From the NCBI RefSeq assembly GCF_010906925.1, contig NZ_VTVE01000003.1, positions 310,001 to 374,000 of the forward strand: DNA of 64,000 bases, given 5' to 3'. Source of the DNA: Pseudobutyrivibrio xylanivorans (GTDB taxonomy: Bacteria > Bacillota > Clostridia > Lachnospirales > Lachnospiraceae). This document shows positions 26,878 to 36,405 of the stretch, in pieces; the stretch's first letter is position 1, and each line of letters opens with the position of its first letter. A program made the position numbers and the translations under genes. The notes beneath the pieces are model-generated. The model did not search any database and was not told the DNA's origin. It was given only the letters and a program-made list of their open reading frames with translations.

Positions 26878-28695
26878 ATGGCAAATGATAATTATTCAGA
26901 GGGAAAGTATTCAGATGAGCAGATAGCATTATTGGAGCAGATTACCTACATAAGTAATGAGGTATTGGCTGCTGCGCACATACCAGATGAGGGAGAAACA
27001 CCACTATGTCTTCCAATGAAAGAAGGTGTTAAAGTAAAAGACCTCTTAAAAGACTTTACGCCTGAAAAAATAGAGAATCTTCGAGAATGCGGAGATGATA
27101 TAATTAGCAGTTCGCGTATCAGTGGTGCTGAGTGGGCCAGTATTATTAAGGCAATTAAAGATGATCCAGAATTGATGTCATTAGAAGTAGTCAAATGCCA
27201 AAAAAGTGATGATGGTGGAGCAAATTTAAATGTTTGTTATAAGGACAATGAAACAGGTGAAGGCATTATTACATATAAGGGTACTACTGGTCATGATGAG
27301 TGGTATGACGATTGCATGGGCATGGTGGAGACCGATACTGATGATCAAAATGCAGCCTATGAATTTTATGAAGAGGTGGAAGACCAGTTTTCAGAGATAA
27401 CTGTTGCGGGTCATTCTAAGGGGGCAAATAAAGCTATGTACGTCATGATTCGCGCGGATGATGACAAAATTAAAAGGTGCGTAGCTTTTGATGGTCAGGG
27501 ATTCTCCAATGAATTCTTAGAACACTATGCAGGAGAAATAAAACGTCATGGTAGAAGGATTATAAATTATGCTCTTAGCGTAGATTTTGTTCACGCATTG
27601 TTAAAGCAGATTCCTAATGCAGAAATGGAATTTGTTCAGGGATATTGTTTAGGTGATGGTGGACAGTATCATAGTCCTAATTCTTTTTTTATCATGGACG
27701 ATAATGGGAATATTCAAATGCAGAATGGTGAACCGCAATTTGATATAGTTCCTGAAGATGATGACAATATAAAGCACATTAATGGTTTTACTACATACAT
27801 AATGGATAATTATCCTAAAGAAGATTTGGAAGAGATGGCCGATTATATGGGGAATTTCGTAGCGCTTTCTCTGGGTGATGAGGATGCAAAAGGGGCTTTC
27901 AAATATCTTCTGTCTGAACCAGAAAAACTTAAAAAGATTAAAGAAATGATTCTTGAATATGGCAAGGAGAATAATCTGACGGAGCAGGATTTTAATAGTT
28001 TTATTGGTACATTTTTCCCAAATGAAGAGGATGCTCAGCTTGCAGAAAGAATATGCCATGCACTTAATGAAGATGGAATATGTGATGCGCTAATTGATTA
28101 TTCAGAAAATCATGATAATGGTCTAGTAGGTTTTGCTTCACAAATACAAGATATAGAATATTTGCTTGATCAAGGGGCTGCAGGTACAGGCGCATTTTTG
28201 GGAGGAGAAGTTGAACAACAATTCCAGCAATGGGGTTCAGAAATAGATGCAGCCAGCGCTTCAGTAGGTGGGAATGTAGGAACGATAGGAGAAGGACTGG
28301 GGAATGCTGTGGAATTTGTCGGGGATATAGCTGGTCAAGGTATTGAAGCAGCTGGAGAATATGGCCCAGAATTATTTACGTTTTTATCAATGCAAGCGAT
28401 TCCGGTGCATCAGCCAGATTTTGAAAATTATTTTAGTGGATTTTCTATTCATGATGGAGTATCAAATTTTGTGGATAATATGCAAAACATGATTGTAGAA
28501 ATTGGTGACAATTATCATTTCACGATACCTGAATTGATCCAGCAGGTTAATACTGGAGAAAACAAACAGTTCAATGAAACATATACTCCGATTGAAAATA
28601 TTGATGAGTATATGAATTCTGTTCGAAAGAGCATTATCAAACCATCAGAAAATCAGCCACAGCCAGTAGCTAGGAAAGCATTTGCTCATTGTTAA
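26878..28695 (+). CDS. DUF2974/Mbeg1-type lipase-like protein, putative T4SS effector 2
   Basis: A 605-residue protein without signal peptide. The N-terminal ~400 residues align with effector 1 (ALLEQ-x-TYI, ANLNVCY, GIITYKGT, EEWYD-type, GHSKG with Ser180, CVAFDGQGFSNEF). The 11-residue repeat region is reduced to about three units (about 465-500) and the Ala/Gly-rich segment is absent. The C-terminal ~100 residues again match effector 1: VHQPDFENYFSG against SHPIDFQSYLDG, YTP, EY, SII-x-P and a final AHC. Two proteins with different middles but a shared enzyme head and shared tail fit secreted effectors with a C-terminal transport signal. Confidence 0.88.
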   Translation: MANDNYSEGKYSDEQIALLEQITYISNEVLAAAHIPDEGETPLCLPMKEGVKVKDLLKDFTPEKIENLRECGDDIISSSRISGAEWASIIKAIKDDPELMSLEVVKCQKSDDGGANLNVCYKDNETGEGIITYKGTTGHDEWYDDCMGMVETDTDDQNAAYEFYEEVEDQFSEITVAGHSKGANKAMYVMIRADDDKIKRCVAFDGQGFSNEFLEHYAGEIKRHGRRIINYALSVDFVHALLKQIPNAEMEFVQGYCLGDGGQYHSPNSFFIMDDNGNIQMQNGEPQFDIVPEDDDNIKHINGFTTYIMDNYPKEDLEEMADYMGNFVALSLGDEDAKGAFKYLLSEPEKLKKIKEMILEYGKENNLTEQDFNSFIGTFFPNEEDAQLAERICHALNEDGICDALIDYSENHDNGLVGFASQIQDIEYLLDQGAAGTGAFLGGEVEQQFQQWGSEIDAASASVGGNVGTIGEGLGNAVEFVGDIAGQGIEAAGEYGPELFTFLSMQAIPVHQPDFENYFSGFSIHDGVSNFVDNMQNMIVEIGDNYHFTIPELIQQVNTGENKQFNETYTPIENIDEYMNSVRKSIIKPSENQPQPVARKAFAHC

Positions 28696-28731
28696 ACGCA
28701 TTAAGAAATTGTAGTGAGACATTTACTAAAA

Positions 28732-28762
28732 TGGACCACTAACCCCGTCCCCTAGGTCCATT
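28732..28762 (+). repeat. REP-like repeat copy 4
   Basis: Same unit following effector 2; here the ends TGGACC and GGTCCA are perfectly complementary. Confidence 0.8.
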
Positions 28763-28820
28763 GCACATTGATACCTAGGTACGTAAAAATATCATAATCA
28801 TAGGAGGAGACTGGAGAATA

Positions 28821-29480
28821 ATGAAAAAGAAAACAATGAAAATTTTGGCCATGTGTCTATGCTTATCCTCGGTTTTGATGGCATGTGGAGACACCAAGGC
28901 ACAAAAGGTTACCAAGCAAGAGACGGTAGCTGAAAAAGATTTATCTGTAGAAGAGAAGGATACAAAAAAACAAGGTTCTGGCAAACCTATGGACATAGAA
29001 TGTGTAACATCTTTTGATCAGATAGATGCAGACTATCTGGCAAATATGACATTTGTGTCAGAAAAGACAGTTGAATATATACAAGCAAAAGACTGTCCAT
29101 GCACAAATCCGTCCTATAGTAAATATATGTACGAGGACGACAACTGGGATAAACATCTTAATTTTGATTCATACAAATTAGTGGGCAGGACAGTGGCTCC
29201 TTGTCATTTTGAAAACAACAAAAATATAGTTGGATTTATATACGAATTACATTATAGCCAGCATACAGAGGTAACAACCTATGCAATTTTATTTTGGTAT
29301 AACGTTTATCCTATAAAAAGTGAGGTGTCTGATGTAACATGTCACGACTACGGTGGAATTACAGAAGCGGATGGACTGAAGTACTTTGGTTACAGCAGTC
29401 TAGATGAACTGAAGGAGAGTTTGAGAAAACCATTTAGACTTGAAGATGGTGAAGAGATTGTAATTGAACCGGTAGAATAG
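28821..29480 (+). CDS. Lipoprotein of unknown function
   Basis: A 219-residue lipoprotein with lipobox LMAC (Cys22). A Lys/Glu/Gln-rich linker (about 25-55) precedes a compact domain containing a Cys-rich bit (DCPCTNPSY) and many aromatic residues. GGAGGAGACTGGAGAATA lies before the ATG. A candidate promoter (TTGATA 28768, 16-base spacer, TATCAT 28790) follows REP copy 4. It is unrelated by eye to the immunity-like lipoproteins. Its position next to effector 2 makes a surface role in the same system possible. Confidence 0.8.
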   Translation: MKKKTMKILAMCLCLSSVLMACGDTKAQKVTKQETVAEKDLSVEEKDTKKQGSGKPMDIECVTSFDQIDADYLANMTFVSEKTVEYIQAKDCPCTNPSYSKYMYEDDNWDKHLNFDSYKLVGRTVAPCHFENNKNIVGFIYELHYSQHTEVTTYAILFWYNVYPIKSEVSDVTCHDYGGITEADGLKYFGYSSLDELKESLRKPFRLEDGEEIVIEPVE

Positions 29481-29512
29481 TTGGATAGCATAAACGATAT
29501 GGAGAATTAATC

Positions 29513-30424
29513 ATGAGAAAAAATAGATTACTGGCACTGGTCATAGCGGGAATAATGATGACTGGTACCGCTTGCGGAAGCAAGACAGATGATGAGGCTG
29601 AAAAGCAGACTCCTGAAAATATAAGTTCATTAGCAGATGAGTATGCTAAGAAACTTGGAATGGAATTTGATGCTCCAGAGGGCATTGAGAATGTTAAGTA
29701 TACAGTGGACACAAAAAATCACATAGGCCAAGTTGAATTTACAGAATCAGGCGTAGATTATGTGTTGAGAATGAAGAAAGCTGAACGCCCAGATCGCAAT
29801 ATTTTAGGAATTGATTGTGAGTGGGATTATGATTATGAGAAACGATTTGGAGAATATGTAGTTGACATTGATAGAGGGCATACAGATGATAAAACTGTAG
29901 ATTTAGCTTCTTGGATGTTCGACGATACTGATTGGATTTATACAATGGCAACTACAAATGCAGGCAAGGAAGGCGTAGATATTACAGGAGTTGTAGGAAC
30001 AATTATTGATGTCCACGAGGCAAAATATCAGGAGCAATTAGCTGCATTTTCAGGGTTAGAGGTTTCTCAGTTACCTGATAGTATCTACTCTTCATCTACA
30101 GATCAAATCTTGTCTGCTTCTAATGAAAATGGAGTGATTTCTGTGACATTTGAAACTGTGTATGATTATGAAGGACTAATTGAAGGTTTACCGGTCAACC
30201 GCCGTGGAACACCGATTATTCCTAATTTTACAATATCTGGTAATGCAGATGAAATAGAGTATGGAATTATAGGTGTAGACAGCGAGTTTGAGGCTAATTC
30301 AAATGCCGACGAGATGATAAAAATATTGCAGGATGCTATTAATAATCCAATTCCAGGATGTCCAAGCGTTGACTTTTCTGTTGAAAATGGCAAAATTACA
30401 AGAATTTGGATTCTGTACGCATAA
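29513..30424 (+). CDS. Lipoprotein of unknown function
   Basis: A 303-residue lipoprotein; lipobox GTAC (Cys21). The mature protein is acidic with several beta-type stretches and a repeated tendency to DDTDW and DYDYEK motifs. GGAGAATTAATC precedes the ATG, 32 bases after the previous gene, so the two lipoproteins are probably co-transcribed. A strong terminator follows. No family is recognised. It is the last gene of the accessory region. Confidence 0.8.
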   Translation: MRKNRLLALVIAGIMMTGTACGSKTDDEAEKQTPENISSLADEYAKKLGMEFDAPEGIENVKYTVDTKNHIGQVEFTESGVDYVLRMKKAERPDRNILGIDCEWDYDYEKRFGEYVVDIDRGHTDDKTVDLASWMFDDTDWIYTMATTNAGKEGVDITGVVGTIIDVHEAKYQEQLAAFSGLEVSQLPDSIYSSSTDQILSASNENGVISVTFETVYDYEGLIEGLPVNRRGTPIIPNFTISGNADEIEYGIIGVDSEFEANSNADEMIKILQDAINNPIPGCPSVDFSVENGKITRIWILYA

Positions 30425-30427
30425 AAT

Positions 30428-30455
30428 AAAGGCCCTGTGCACAGGGCCTTTTATT
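30428..30455. terminator. Bidirectional terminator at the accessory/core boundary
   Basis: Perfect 10-bp stem (30428-30437 with 30442-30451) with TGCA loop, A-rich before and T-rich after, between convergent genes. Confidence 0.9.
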
Positions 30456-30463
30456 TATCTATC

Positions 30464-31138
30464 TTAGTTCTTAACCTCGCCCTCATGCTCCATGAGAGTT
30501 GCAGATATTACACTGCCAAGGCTGACAAGTTCATTTACCATGTCGCTGCCGGACTTTGTCTTCACCTCGATGATGAGGGTCACGGCTGAGCTTGTTGCTG
30601 ACTTTGAGTCTACCTTGAAGCTAGATGCATTTTTCTTAACAACATCTATTGCCTGCTTTTCTGCAGCAGAATCATTTAATTTTAAAATCAAAAGCTGTGG
30701 TGCTGAAAATGCTGGAACAAGATTTAAAAGCACGATTCCGATTGTGACAAATACAGCGATAAGTACGCCTAGTGAGAAGAGGCCAGCGCCGCAAATGATA
30801 CCAGTGCCGATTGACCAGAACAGGAAGAGCAAATCCATTGGCTCTTTGATGGCTGTTCTAAATCTTACGATTGAAAGAGCACCGACCATACCAAGAGAAA
30901 TAACAAGATTTGACTGCATAGCCAAGATGATGCCGGCTGTAATCTCTGAAATGATTGCCATTGAGATGGCGTAGTTCTTATTGTAGAAGCTGCTTCGGGT
31001 GATGAAGCGATACACCATGAAAATGTAAAGTGCAATTAGGAATGTCTCTATTAAAACAACGGAAACATATTTTGCTGACATATCAGCTGTAGAAAAACTC
31101 TCAAGAACTGATTTCTTAATAATATCTGAAAAACTCAT
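30464..31138 (-). CDS. DUF4956 membrane protein
   Basis: A 224-residue protein with four to five transmembrane helices in the first 150 residues and a soluble C-terminal alpha/beta domain. The motif GMVGALSIVRFRTAIKEP is the signature of DUF4956, which regularly occurs beside VTC-domain proteins and CotH kinases. Its start overlaps the end of the VTC gene by four bases (ATGA), so the pair is translationally coupled. The exact function of the family is unknown; a role in polyphosphate or surface-polymer metabolism is commonly suspected from the neighbours. Confidence 0.9.
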   Translation of the reverse strand: MSFSDIIKKSVLESFSTADMSAKYVSVVLIETFLIALYIFMVYRFITRSSFYNKNYAISMAIISEITAGIILAMQSNLVISLGMVGALSIVRFRTAIKEPMDLLFLFWSIGTGIICGAGLFSLGVLIAVFVTIGIVLLNLVPAFSAPQLLILKLNDSAAEKQAIDVVKKNASSFKVDSKSATSSAVTLIIEVKTKSGSDMVNELVSLGSVISATLMEHEGEVKN

Positions 31139-31806
31139 GATAATACCTCTCTTACTATTGCGTATTTTGAAAATGATTGTCGCTGTAAATTATTAATATC
31201 AACTAGCTGTAAAATGTGTCGTGGCAAAAACTCGTCGTATTTTACCTCAAGTATGTGCATGCCAGGATTCATAACTGGCAGGGCAAATTCCTCATCGTTG
31301 TCTAGGAAACGCTCCACCTCGGTGCTGCCGCGCAAGTTCATGTCAAATGTGATTCGCACATTTCCGGCTGGCTCAACAAATGCACATCTGTCATATTCTA
31401 CGATGCATTTTGGCTGCATTCCCGATTTTAGGTTGGCAGCTAAAAGCTCTGTGGTGAGACGTCCATTGGTCTCATCATAACCACCTGCCAGATAGCTTTT
31501 AACCTGGTTAATATCAAGGCTCTCTGACTCTTTTTTAGTCATGCCCCGCTTTTTATACTTTTTCTCCAGATTAATGTAGTCTAAATTGCCACGGTAAAAA
31601 CGGATTCTATATTTAAATCGATCGTCGGTGCCCGCTAGATTTTCACCTAAACAGCTATCAAAATAATCATCGAAATAAAGGCTTCTGATGGTGTAAAAAT
31701 CACCTTGCTGATGTTCGTCATTTTCCATAAATGGCGCCAGCCTGTATCTCAGTTTTTCGATAGTTAAATCAGACACCATAAATTTCAATTCATGGCGATA
31801 TTCCAA
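31135..31806 (-). CDS. VTC-domain protein (polyphosphate polymerase-like)
   Basis: A 223-residue VTC domain, the tunnel-fold (CYTH-like) catalytic unit of the yeast polyphosphate polymerase. Visible family features are RHELKFMV at the start, the basic residues IRSLYFDD, YKYRIRFYR-type (FKYRIRFYRG), LEKKYKKRGMTKKES, and the acidic VEYDR and LEVKYDE segments that bind metal and phosphate. It is likely cytoplasmic and held at the membrane by the DUF4956 partner. Divergently transcribed from the CotH genes. Confidence 0.9.
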   Translation of the reverse strand: MEYRHELKFMVSDLTIEKLRYRLAPFMENDEHQQGDFYTIRSLYFDDYFDSCLGENLAGTDDRFKYRIRFYRGNLDYINLEKKYKKRGMTKKESESLDINQVKSYLAGGYDETNGRLTTELLAANLKSGMQPKCIVEYDRCAFVEPAGNVRITFDMNLRGSTEVERFLDNDEEFALPVMNPGMHILEVKYDEFLPRHILQLVDINNLQRQSFSKYAIVREVLS

Positions 31807-31829
31807 TTTTACTTCCTCGCTATTAGTTA

Positions 31830-31857
31830 TTGTTTCAAAACTCGATATTGCTATAAT
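31830..31857 (+). promoter_or_regulatory. Promoter of the CotH genes
   Basis: TTGTTT (31830-31835), 16-base spacer, extended -10 TGCTATAAT ending at 31857. Faces the CotH genes in the divergent gap. Confidence 0.6.
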
Positions 31858-31895
31858 AATACATAAGTATTTTGAAAGGCAATCTATTTAGATAA

Positions 31896-33539
31896 ATGAC
31901 AAAGAAAAAATTAACCTCAATAGTGATTATTGGGATTTCATTGATAATAGCTACAGTGGTTTTGATCACTCACAAAAGCGATATTGCAGTGACTCATTCC
32001 AGTGACTTATACATAGATGATGCTACCTATGAGAGTATTGTCACTAGCCGTATGCCAAGTGAGCTGCCCCTGACTATCAATATTTCTTTTGATGGGCAGA
32101 GCCTTATCTATGACAGCGATACCAATAGTTTTTACTATTCTGTTGTGGAGAATTCTGACACCGCTTTTTGCCCAGAGGTTCTCACAGATGAGGGGCTGAC
32201 TGTATCCCTCCACGGCCCTGAGATTTCTCCGGAGATTATTGCGGCTAACCAGCCTATAGAACTTGTTATTTATAATAAGGAAAGTTTTAGCATAGCAAAT
32301 CTTGTTTGCACCACTCTTCCTGTGGTGAACGTGGCAATTGATGAGGCTACTGTAGCAGAGCAGGGACTTGATGATACATTTGACATCATTTCTTATACGG
32401 GAAGCTCTATTTATGTTTTTGATAATCGTGCTGATTTTGACGACGTGAGTCGCACCACTATTTCCGATGCCAAAATCAGACGTCATGGTCAGTCCACTGC
32501 AGGTTATCCATTAAAGGGCTATCGTTTCAGCCTGCTTTCAGATAAAAATGATTTCGAGGGAGAAAAAAGAAAAGAGAATCTCCTGGGCCTTCGAAAAGAT
32601 GACGACTGGGTGCTGTCCGCATCATATCGTGATTACGAAAAGGTGAGAAATGTTTTCTCCATGAATCTCTGGTATGAGTCCTGCACAGACCACAATCAGT
32701 GGCGGGTAAACAATTCCACCCAGTACAAATATATCGAGCTATTTTTCAATGGTCACTACCATGGCCTATATGCTCTATGCTACAGGATTGATGCCAAGGA
32801 ACTTGGCACCGGCGAGGGTGAGAGTACCTTTAAGAAAAAGGACTGGACCATGAGTGAGTACGACCTGGATCTTACATATGAGGAGTATCCTGATGGCTCA
32901 GGTGGCGCATATGTGTTGCCGGGATATTCTATAAAAGATGGAGATGCAGCCGACTACAACACTTTGCTTCAGCTCTATATAAATATGAATTATTCACCTG
33001 ACCCAAATGTTGTCAGGATGACCACTGACATGGACAATGCCATCGACCTTTGGCTCCTTTATAAATTGACACAGGCGGTTGACAATGTCTATGGTGGCAA
33101 TGTTAAAAATATGTACGTGACCATCAAAAATTCAGATCAGGGTATCGAGGGCCATGAGCTTCTTTTTACGCCTTGGGATATGGATCAGACTTGGAGATAT
33201 GTTTCCGAGGCTGCCGAGGGTCAGTACAGCAGGCCAGACTATGATTTGCCTCTAGAGTGGGGTACTGTTTATCGCCTTATAGCAATCGGAGATGCTACTA
33301 TCAATTCCGAGATAAAGGAGCGATATCAAGAACTTCGCGCAGATGCTTGGTCTGATGAAAATGTTTTGGCAATGCTTGATGAATACGAGGCTGACATTTA
33401 TGGCTCGGGCGCATTTGCCCGTACACAGGCAAAATATATGGCAGGCTCCTACAACGACCCAAGCGTTGGTCTATCAGAATTTAAATCTTATGTGTTAGCA
33501 AGGCTTGCTTGCATGGATGCATATATTGGTGCGCTTTAA
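31896..33539 (+). CDS. CotH-family surface kinase, copy 1
   Basis: A 547-residue protein with an N-terminal signal-anchor (residues 7-24) and a CotH domain (about 160-540). Family motifs are present: RRHGQSTAGYPLKGYRFSL, the LLGLRKDDDWVL segment, the YHGLYALCYRID-type strand, and the metal-binding FTPWDMDQTW. CotH proteins are atypical secreted kinases that phosphorylate surface proteins, best known from Bacillus spore coat. The nearest ribosome-like sequence, GAAAGG, lies far from the ATG, so translation may be modest. A paralogue follows 12 bases later. Confidence 0.88.
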   Translation: MTKKKLTSIVIIGISLIIATVVLITHKSDIAVTHSSDLYIDDATYESIVTSRMPSELPLTINISFDGQSLIYDSDTNSFYYSVVENSDTAFCPEVLTDEGLTVSLHGPEISPEIIAANQPIELVIYNKESFSIANLVCTTLPVVNVAIDEATVAEQGLDDTFDIISYTGSSIYVFDNRADFDDVSRTTISDAKIRRHGQSTAGYPLKGYRFSLLSDKNDFEGEKRKENLLGLRKDDDWVLSASYRDYEKVRNVFSMNLWYESCTDHNQWRVNNSTQYKYIELFFNGHYHGLYALCYRIDAKELGTGEGESTFKKKDWTMSEYDLDLTYEEYPDGSGGAYVLPGYSIKDGDAADYNTLLQLYINMNYSPDPNVVRMTTDMDNAIDLWLLYKLTQAVDNVYGGNVKNMYVTIKNSDQGIEGHELLFTPWDMDQTWRYVSEAAEGQYSRPDYDLPLEWGTVYRLIAIGDATINSEIKERYQELRADAWSDENVLAMLDEYEADIYGSGAFARTQAKYMAGSYNDPSVGLSEFKSYVLARLACMDAYIGAL

Positions 33540-33551
33540 ATTAGGTATTTT

Positions 33552-35225
33552 ATGGAACAATCGACTTTTAGAAATTCAAAGATAACAAAATCAATATTGC
33601 TCCTTGTTGTTGCATGTCTTGTGCTTGTGGCTGTTATTTTTATAGATAACAGGCTTCACGGTGGATTTTATTGGGATAAGATTCAGCTTAGTGATAGGGA
33701 TTTTTCAGCATATAGCCAGAGTATCACAAGCGATACACCTCTTGTGACAGATATATATTTCAATGATGAAAAGCTAATCTATGACTATGTAGACAATACA
33801 TTTTACTATTCAATCACTGGCGAGGATGGATACACTCCATTTATAACTTTGGCGGACGCTGGTGCATCTACTAAGGATTTGCTTTTGGCTCAAAGTCCTA
33901 GGGTGGCTATCTACCCGGGTGAGACTATGAAGCTAGTATTGTACTCGGGTGATTCCGTCAGCATTTCTAATTTGGTATTTACAACACTTCCAGTGATGAA
34001 CATTTCTATTTCACCAGAGACTATTGATGAGCTGGGACTTGATGAGACCTTTGCTATCTATGATTATGCTCCTGTTGAGATGGATTTATTTGACAACAGT
34101 GATGATTTTGATGGAGCTAGCCGTAGCATTCACAAGTCAGCCAAAATCCATATGAGGGGCGGCACTACGATCGACGCTCCTCAGAAAAGCTATCGCATGT
34201 CGCTGCTTGATGATTCCGGGAAGATGGATTCTAAGTCCAAGACGGACTTGTTAGGACTTCGAGAGGATGATGACTGGATTTTATTTGCAGCATACTCTGA
34301 CTATGAGAAAATCAGAACAGTGTTTTCTATGAACCTGTGGCATGATATGGCAGCTGGTGACAATGAATGGAACGCACCGGTTTCCAATGAGTACAGATTT
34401 TTTGAGCTATTTATAAATGGCAGATACCACGGCCTTTATGCTCTCACATATCCAATCGATGACAAGGAATTCAAGCTAAAGGATGATGAGACTCTTTTCA
34501 AGAAAAAGGATTGGGCAGGTTCCGAGTATTCAATTGATTTAGAGTATAGTGAGTATGAGGACGGCTCTGGCGGAATATACATTTTACCTGGTTATTCTGT
34601 GCAGGATGGAGATGCCGGTTCCTTTGAACAGCTTCACAATCTCTACTATGAGATGGCATACTCCGGAGAGCCAGCTACAATTAGGGCTACTTCTGATATT
34701 GATAATTCCATTGACCTGTGGCTTTTTTACAAACTGACTCAGGCGGTGGACAATGTATACGGTCAGGGAGTGAAAAATCTCTACACTGCCACCAAAAAAT
34801 CCGACGAAGGAATTGATGGCTACAAGCTTCTCTTTGCTCCATGGGATATGGACCAAACATTTGGAAATAGATATGTGGATGGCGAGGGCAGACACGGCAT
34901 TTCTTCATATTTTAATACGCCGGACTATGACCTTCCTATGGAGTGGTCTACAGTTTATTTTCTCATGCAAGCTGGGGACCTTGAGATTACCTCTCAGGTA
35001 AAGGACCGCTATCAGCAGCTTAGATCAGGACTTTGGTCTGATGAGAATATTTCTGCCATGATTTCAGAATATGACTCTGAAATATACGGCTCGGGAGCCT
35101 TTGCGCGTACCATGAATCGCTGGCCAGATGGCAACTACCACGACCCTACTGTGGGACTGTTGGATTTTGAAAACTATGTACTAGCGCGTCTTGCTTGCAT
35201 GGATTTATATATCCAGTCACTTTGA
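33552..35225 (+). CDS. CotH-family surface kinase, copy 2
   Basis: A 557-residue paralogue of the preceding protein along its whole length: signal-anchor at residues 15-33, RGGTTIDAPQKSYRMSLLD, LLGLREDDDWILFAAYSDYEK, FAPWDMDQTFGNRY. The active-site residues appear intact in both copies, so neither is an evident pseudokinase. The pair probably arose by tandem duplication and is co-transcribed with the next membrane protein. The two may phosphorylate different surface substrates. Confidence 0.88.
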   Translation: MEQSTFRNSKITKSILLLVVACLVLVAVIFIDNRLHGGFYWDKIQLSDRDFSAYSQSITSDTPLVTDIYFNDEKLIYDYVDNTFYYSITGEDGYTPFITLADAGASTKDLLLAQSPRVAIYPGETMKLVLYSGDSVSISNLVFTTLPVMNISISPETIDELGLDETFAIYDYAPVEMDLFDNSDDFDGASRSIHKSAKIHMRGGTTIDAPQKSYRMSLLDDSGKMDSKSKTDLLGLREDDDWILFAAYSDYEKIRTVFSMNLWHDMAAGDNEWNAPVSNEYRFFELFINGRYHGLYALTYPIDDKEFKLKDDETLFKKKDWAGSEYSIDLEYSEYEDGSGGIYILPGYSVQDGDAGSFEQLHNLYYEMAYSGEPATIRATSDIDNSIDLWLFYKLTQAVDNVYGQGVKNLYTATKKSDEGIDGYKLLFAPWDMDQTFGNRYVDGEGRHGISSYFNTPDYDLPMEWSTVYFLMQAGDLEITSQVKDRYQQLRSGLWSDENISAMISEYDSEIYGSGAFARTMNRWPDGNYHDPTVGLLDFENYVLARLACMDLYIQSL

Positions 35226-35277
35226 CATAGGCTATCAGTGTTTTATAATGGGATAAAATAATTTTGGAGAATAAGTA

Positions 35278-36405
35278 GTGATTACAGATATTAAAAATTA
35301 CTTAAAATCAAAAACTAATATAAAAAATGGATTGTTTCTAGTGCTTTGTCTTGTGCTAGTTCATTATGGACTTTACTACGGCATTCTTACAAATGTGAGG
35401 GTTATGATAATTACAGGAGTATTTATTGTCGCCCGCAGCATTTATTTGACCAGGATACCTTTTGATATAAATATGCTCTTTTTGTTTGAGGGATTTGTTG
35501 TGAAGGCCATGCTTGACCAGCACACCGGCAAGGCTTGGAAGGTACCTACTACGCTTGCTATGCCAGTCCTTATGTATCTCTTCGGAAAATATTTAGTGGC
35601 AGTTCGTTCTACTAAAAAGACTAAGACTGTGACTAAAATCACACCAGAGGGTCCGGTGAAAGCAGAGGTAGCTAATCCTACAGTTGAGAAGACTACTGGC
35701 GTATTTACAGCTTGCGAGAGAGCAGTACTTTCTGCTTTTTCTGTTGCAATTGGCATGACTATTTATGGCCTTATGAATTATCACCTTACTCGTGAGAATC
35801 AGGTTATAGCGAGAATGGGCTATTATTTCCTTGCTTTTAGAGATGGTGAGTTTAGCAGCAAGAATACATTCCTTTTCTCATTTATTCCGGTTGCTTCTAT
35901 AGTTGTAGCAATCTTGGCCTTTGTCTTTTATAAGCTTGCAGCTAAAAACCAGCGCTTAAACAAGATTAAGCATTTTGTATTGCTAGGCGTATTTGTTGTT
36001 ATATCAATAATCGCGATTCGTATATACGTAGGAGATATTCGTTTTGAAGCTTTCAAAGAGGGCGTACATTTGATGGTAGTGCAGCACTGGGGCAATTTTA
36101 ATTTTACTGTTCTTGAGCTTGATACCAGTGGAAATATGTGGCTGGACTACGGACGTGAGTCGGGAATCATGGTCCTTATTCCGATATTGATTTTCTTTGG
36201 ACTTACTATCAAAGACACTATACAGCTTGCACTTAATAAAAGCGTTGGCATTTTCACTAAGACACTTTTGATTACGGCTTTTGTATTATTTAATGTTTAC
36301 TATTTCATAGAATCGGATGCATTTATTTTCCAGTTCTACTGGTTTGCTGGCCTTGCAGTAAGTGGTGCTATAAGTGTCCTTAGACTATCTGGCAAGGAAG
36401 ATTAG
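35278..36405 (+). CDS. Polytopic membrane protein
   Basis: A 375-residue protein starting with GTG at 35278 after TTGGAGAATAAGTA. About nine transmembrane helices are seen, interrupted by a soluble loop (about 105-145, VRSTKKTKTVTKITPEGP) on the likely cytoplasmic side. It is reminiscent of small O-antigen polymerase or ligase-type membrane proteins but lacks a signature. Follows the CotH pair within 52 bases and is probably in the same operon. Confidence 0.75.
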   Translation: MITDIKNYLKSKTNIKNGLFLVLCLVLVHYGLYYGILTNVRVMIITGVFIVARSIYLTRIPFDINMLFLFEGFVVKAMLDQHTGKAWKVPTTLAMPVLMYLFGKYLVAVRSTKKTKTVTKITPEGPVKAEVANPTVEKTTGVFTACERAVLSAFSVAIGMTIYGLMNYHLTRENQVIARMGYYFLAFRDGEFSSKNTFLFSFIPVASIVVAILAFVFYKLAAKNQRLNKIKHFVLLGVFVVISIIAIRIYVGDIRFEAFKEGVHLMVVQHWGNFNFTVLELDTSGNMWLDYGRESGIMVLIPILIFFGLTIKDTIQLALNKSVGIFTKTLLITAFVLFNVYYFIESDAFIFQFYWFAGLAVSGAISVLRLSGKED

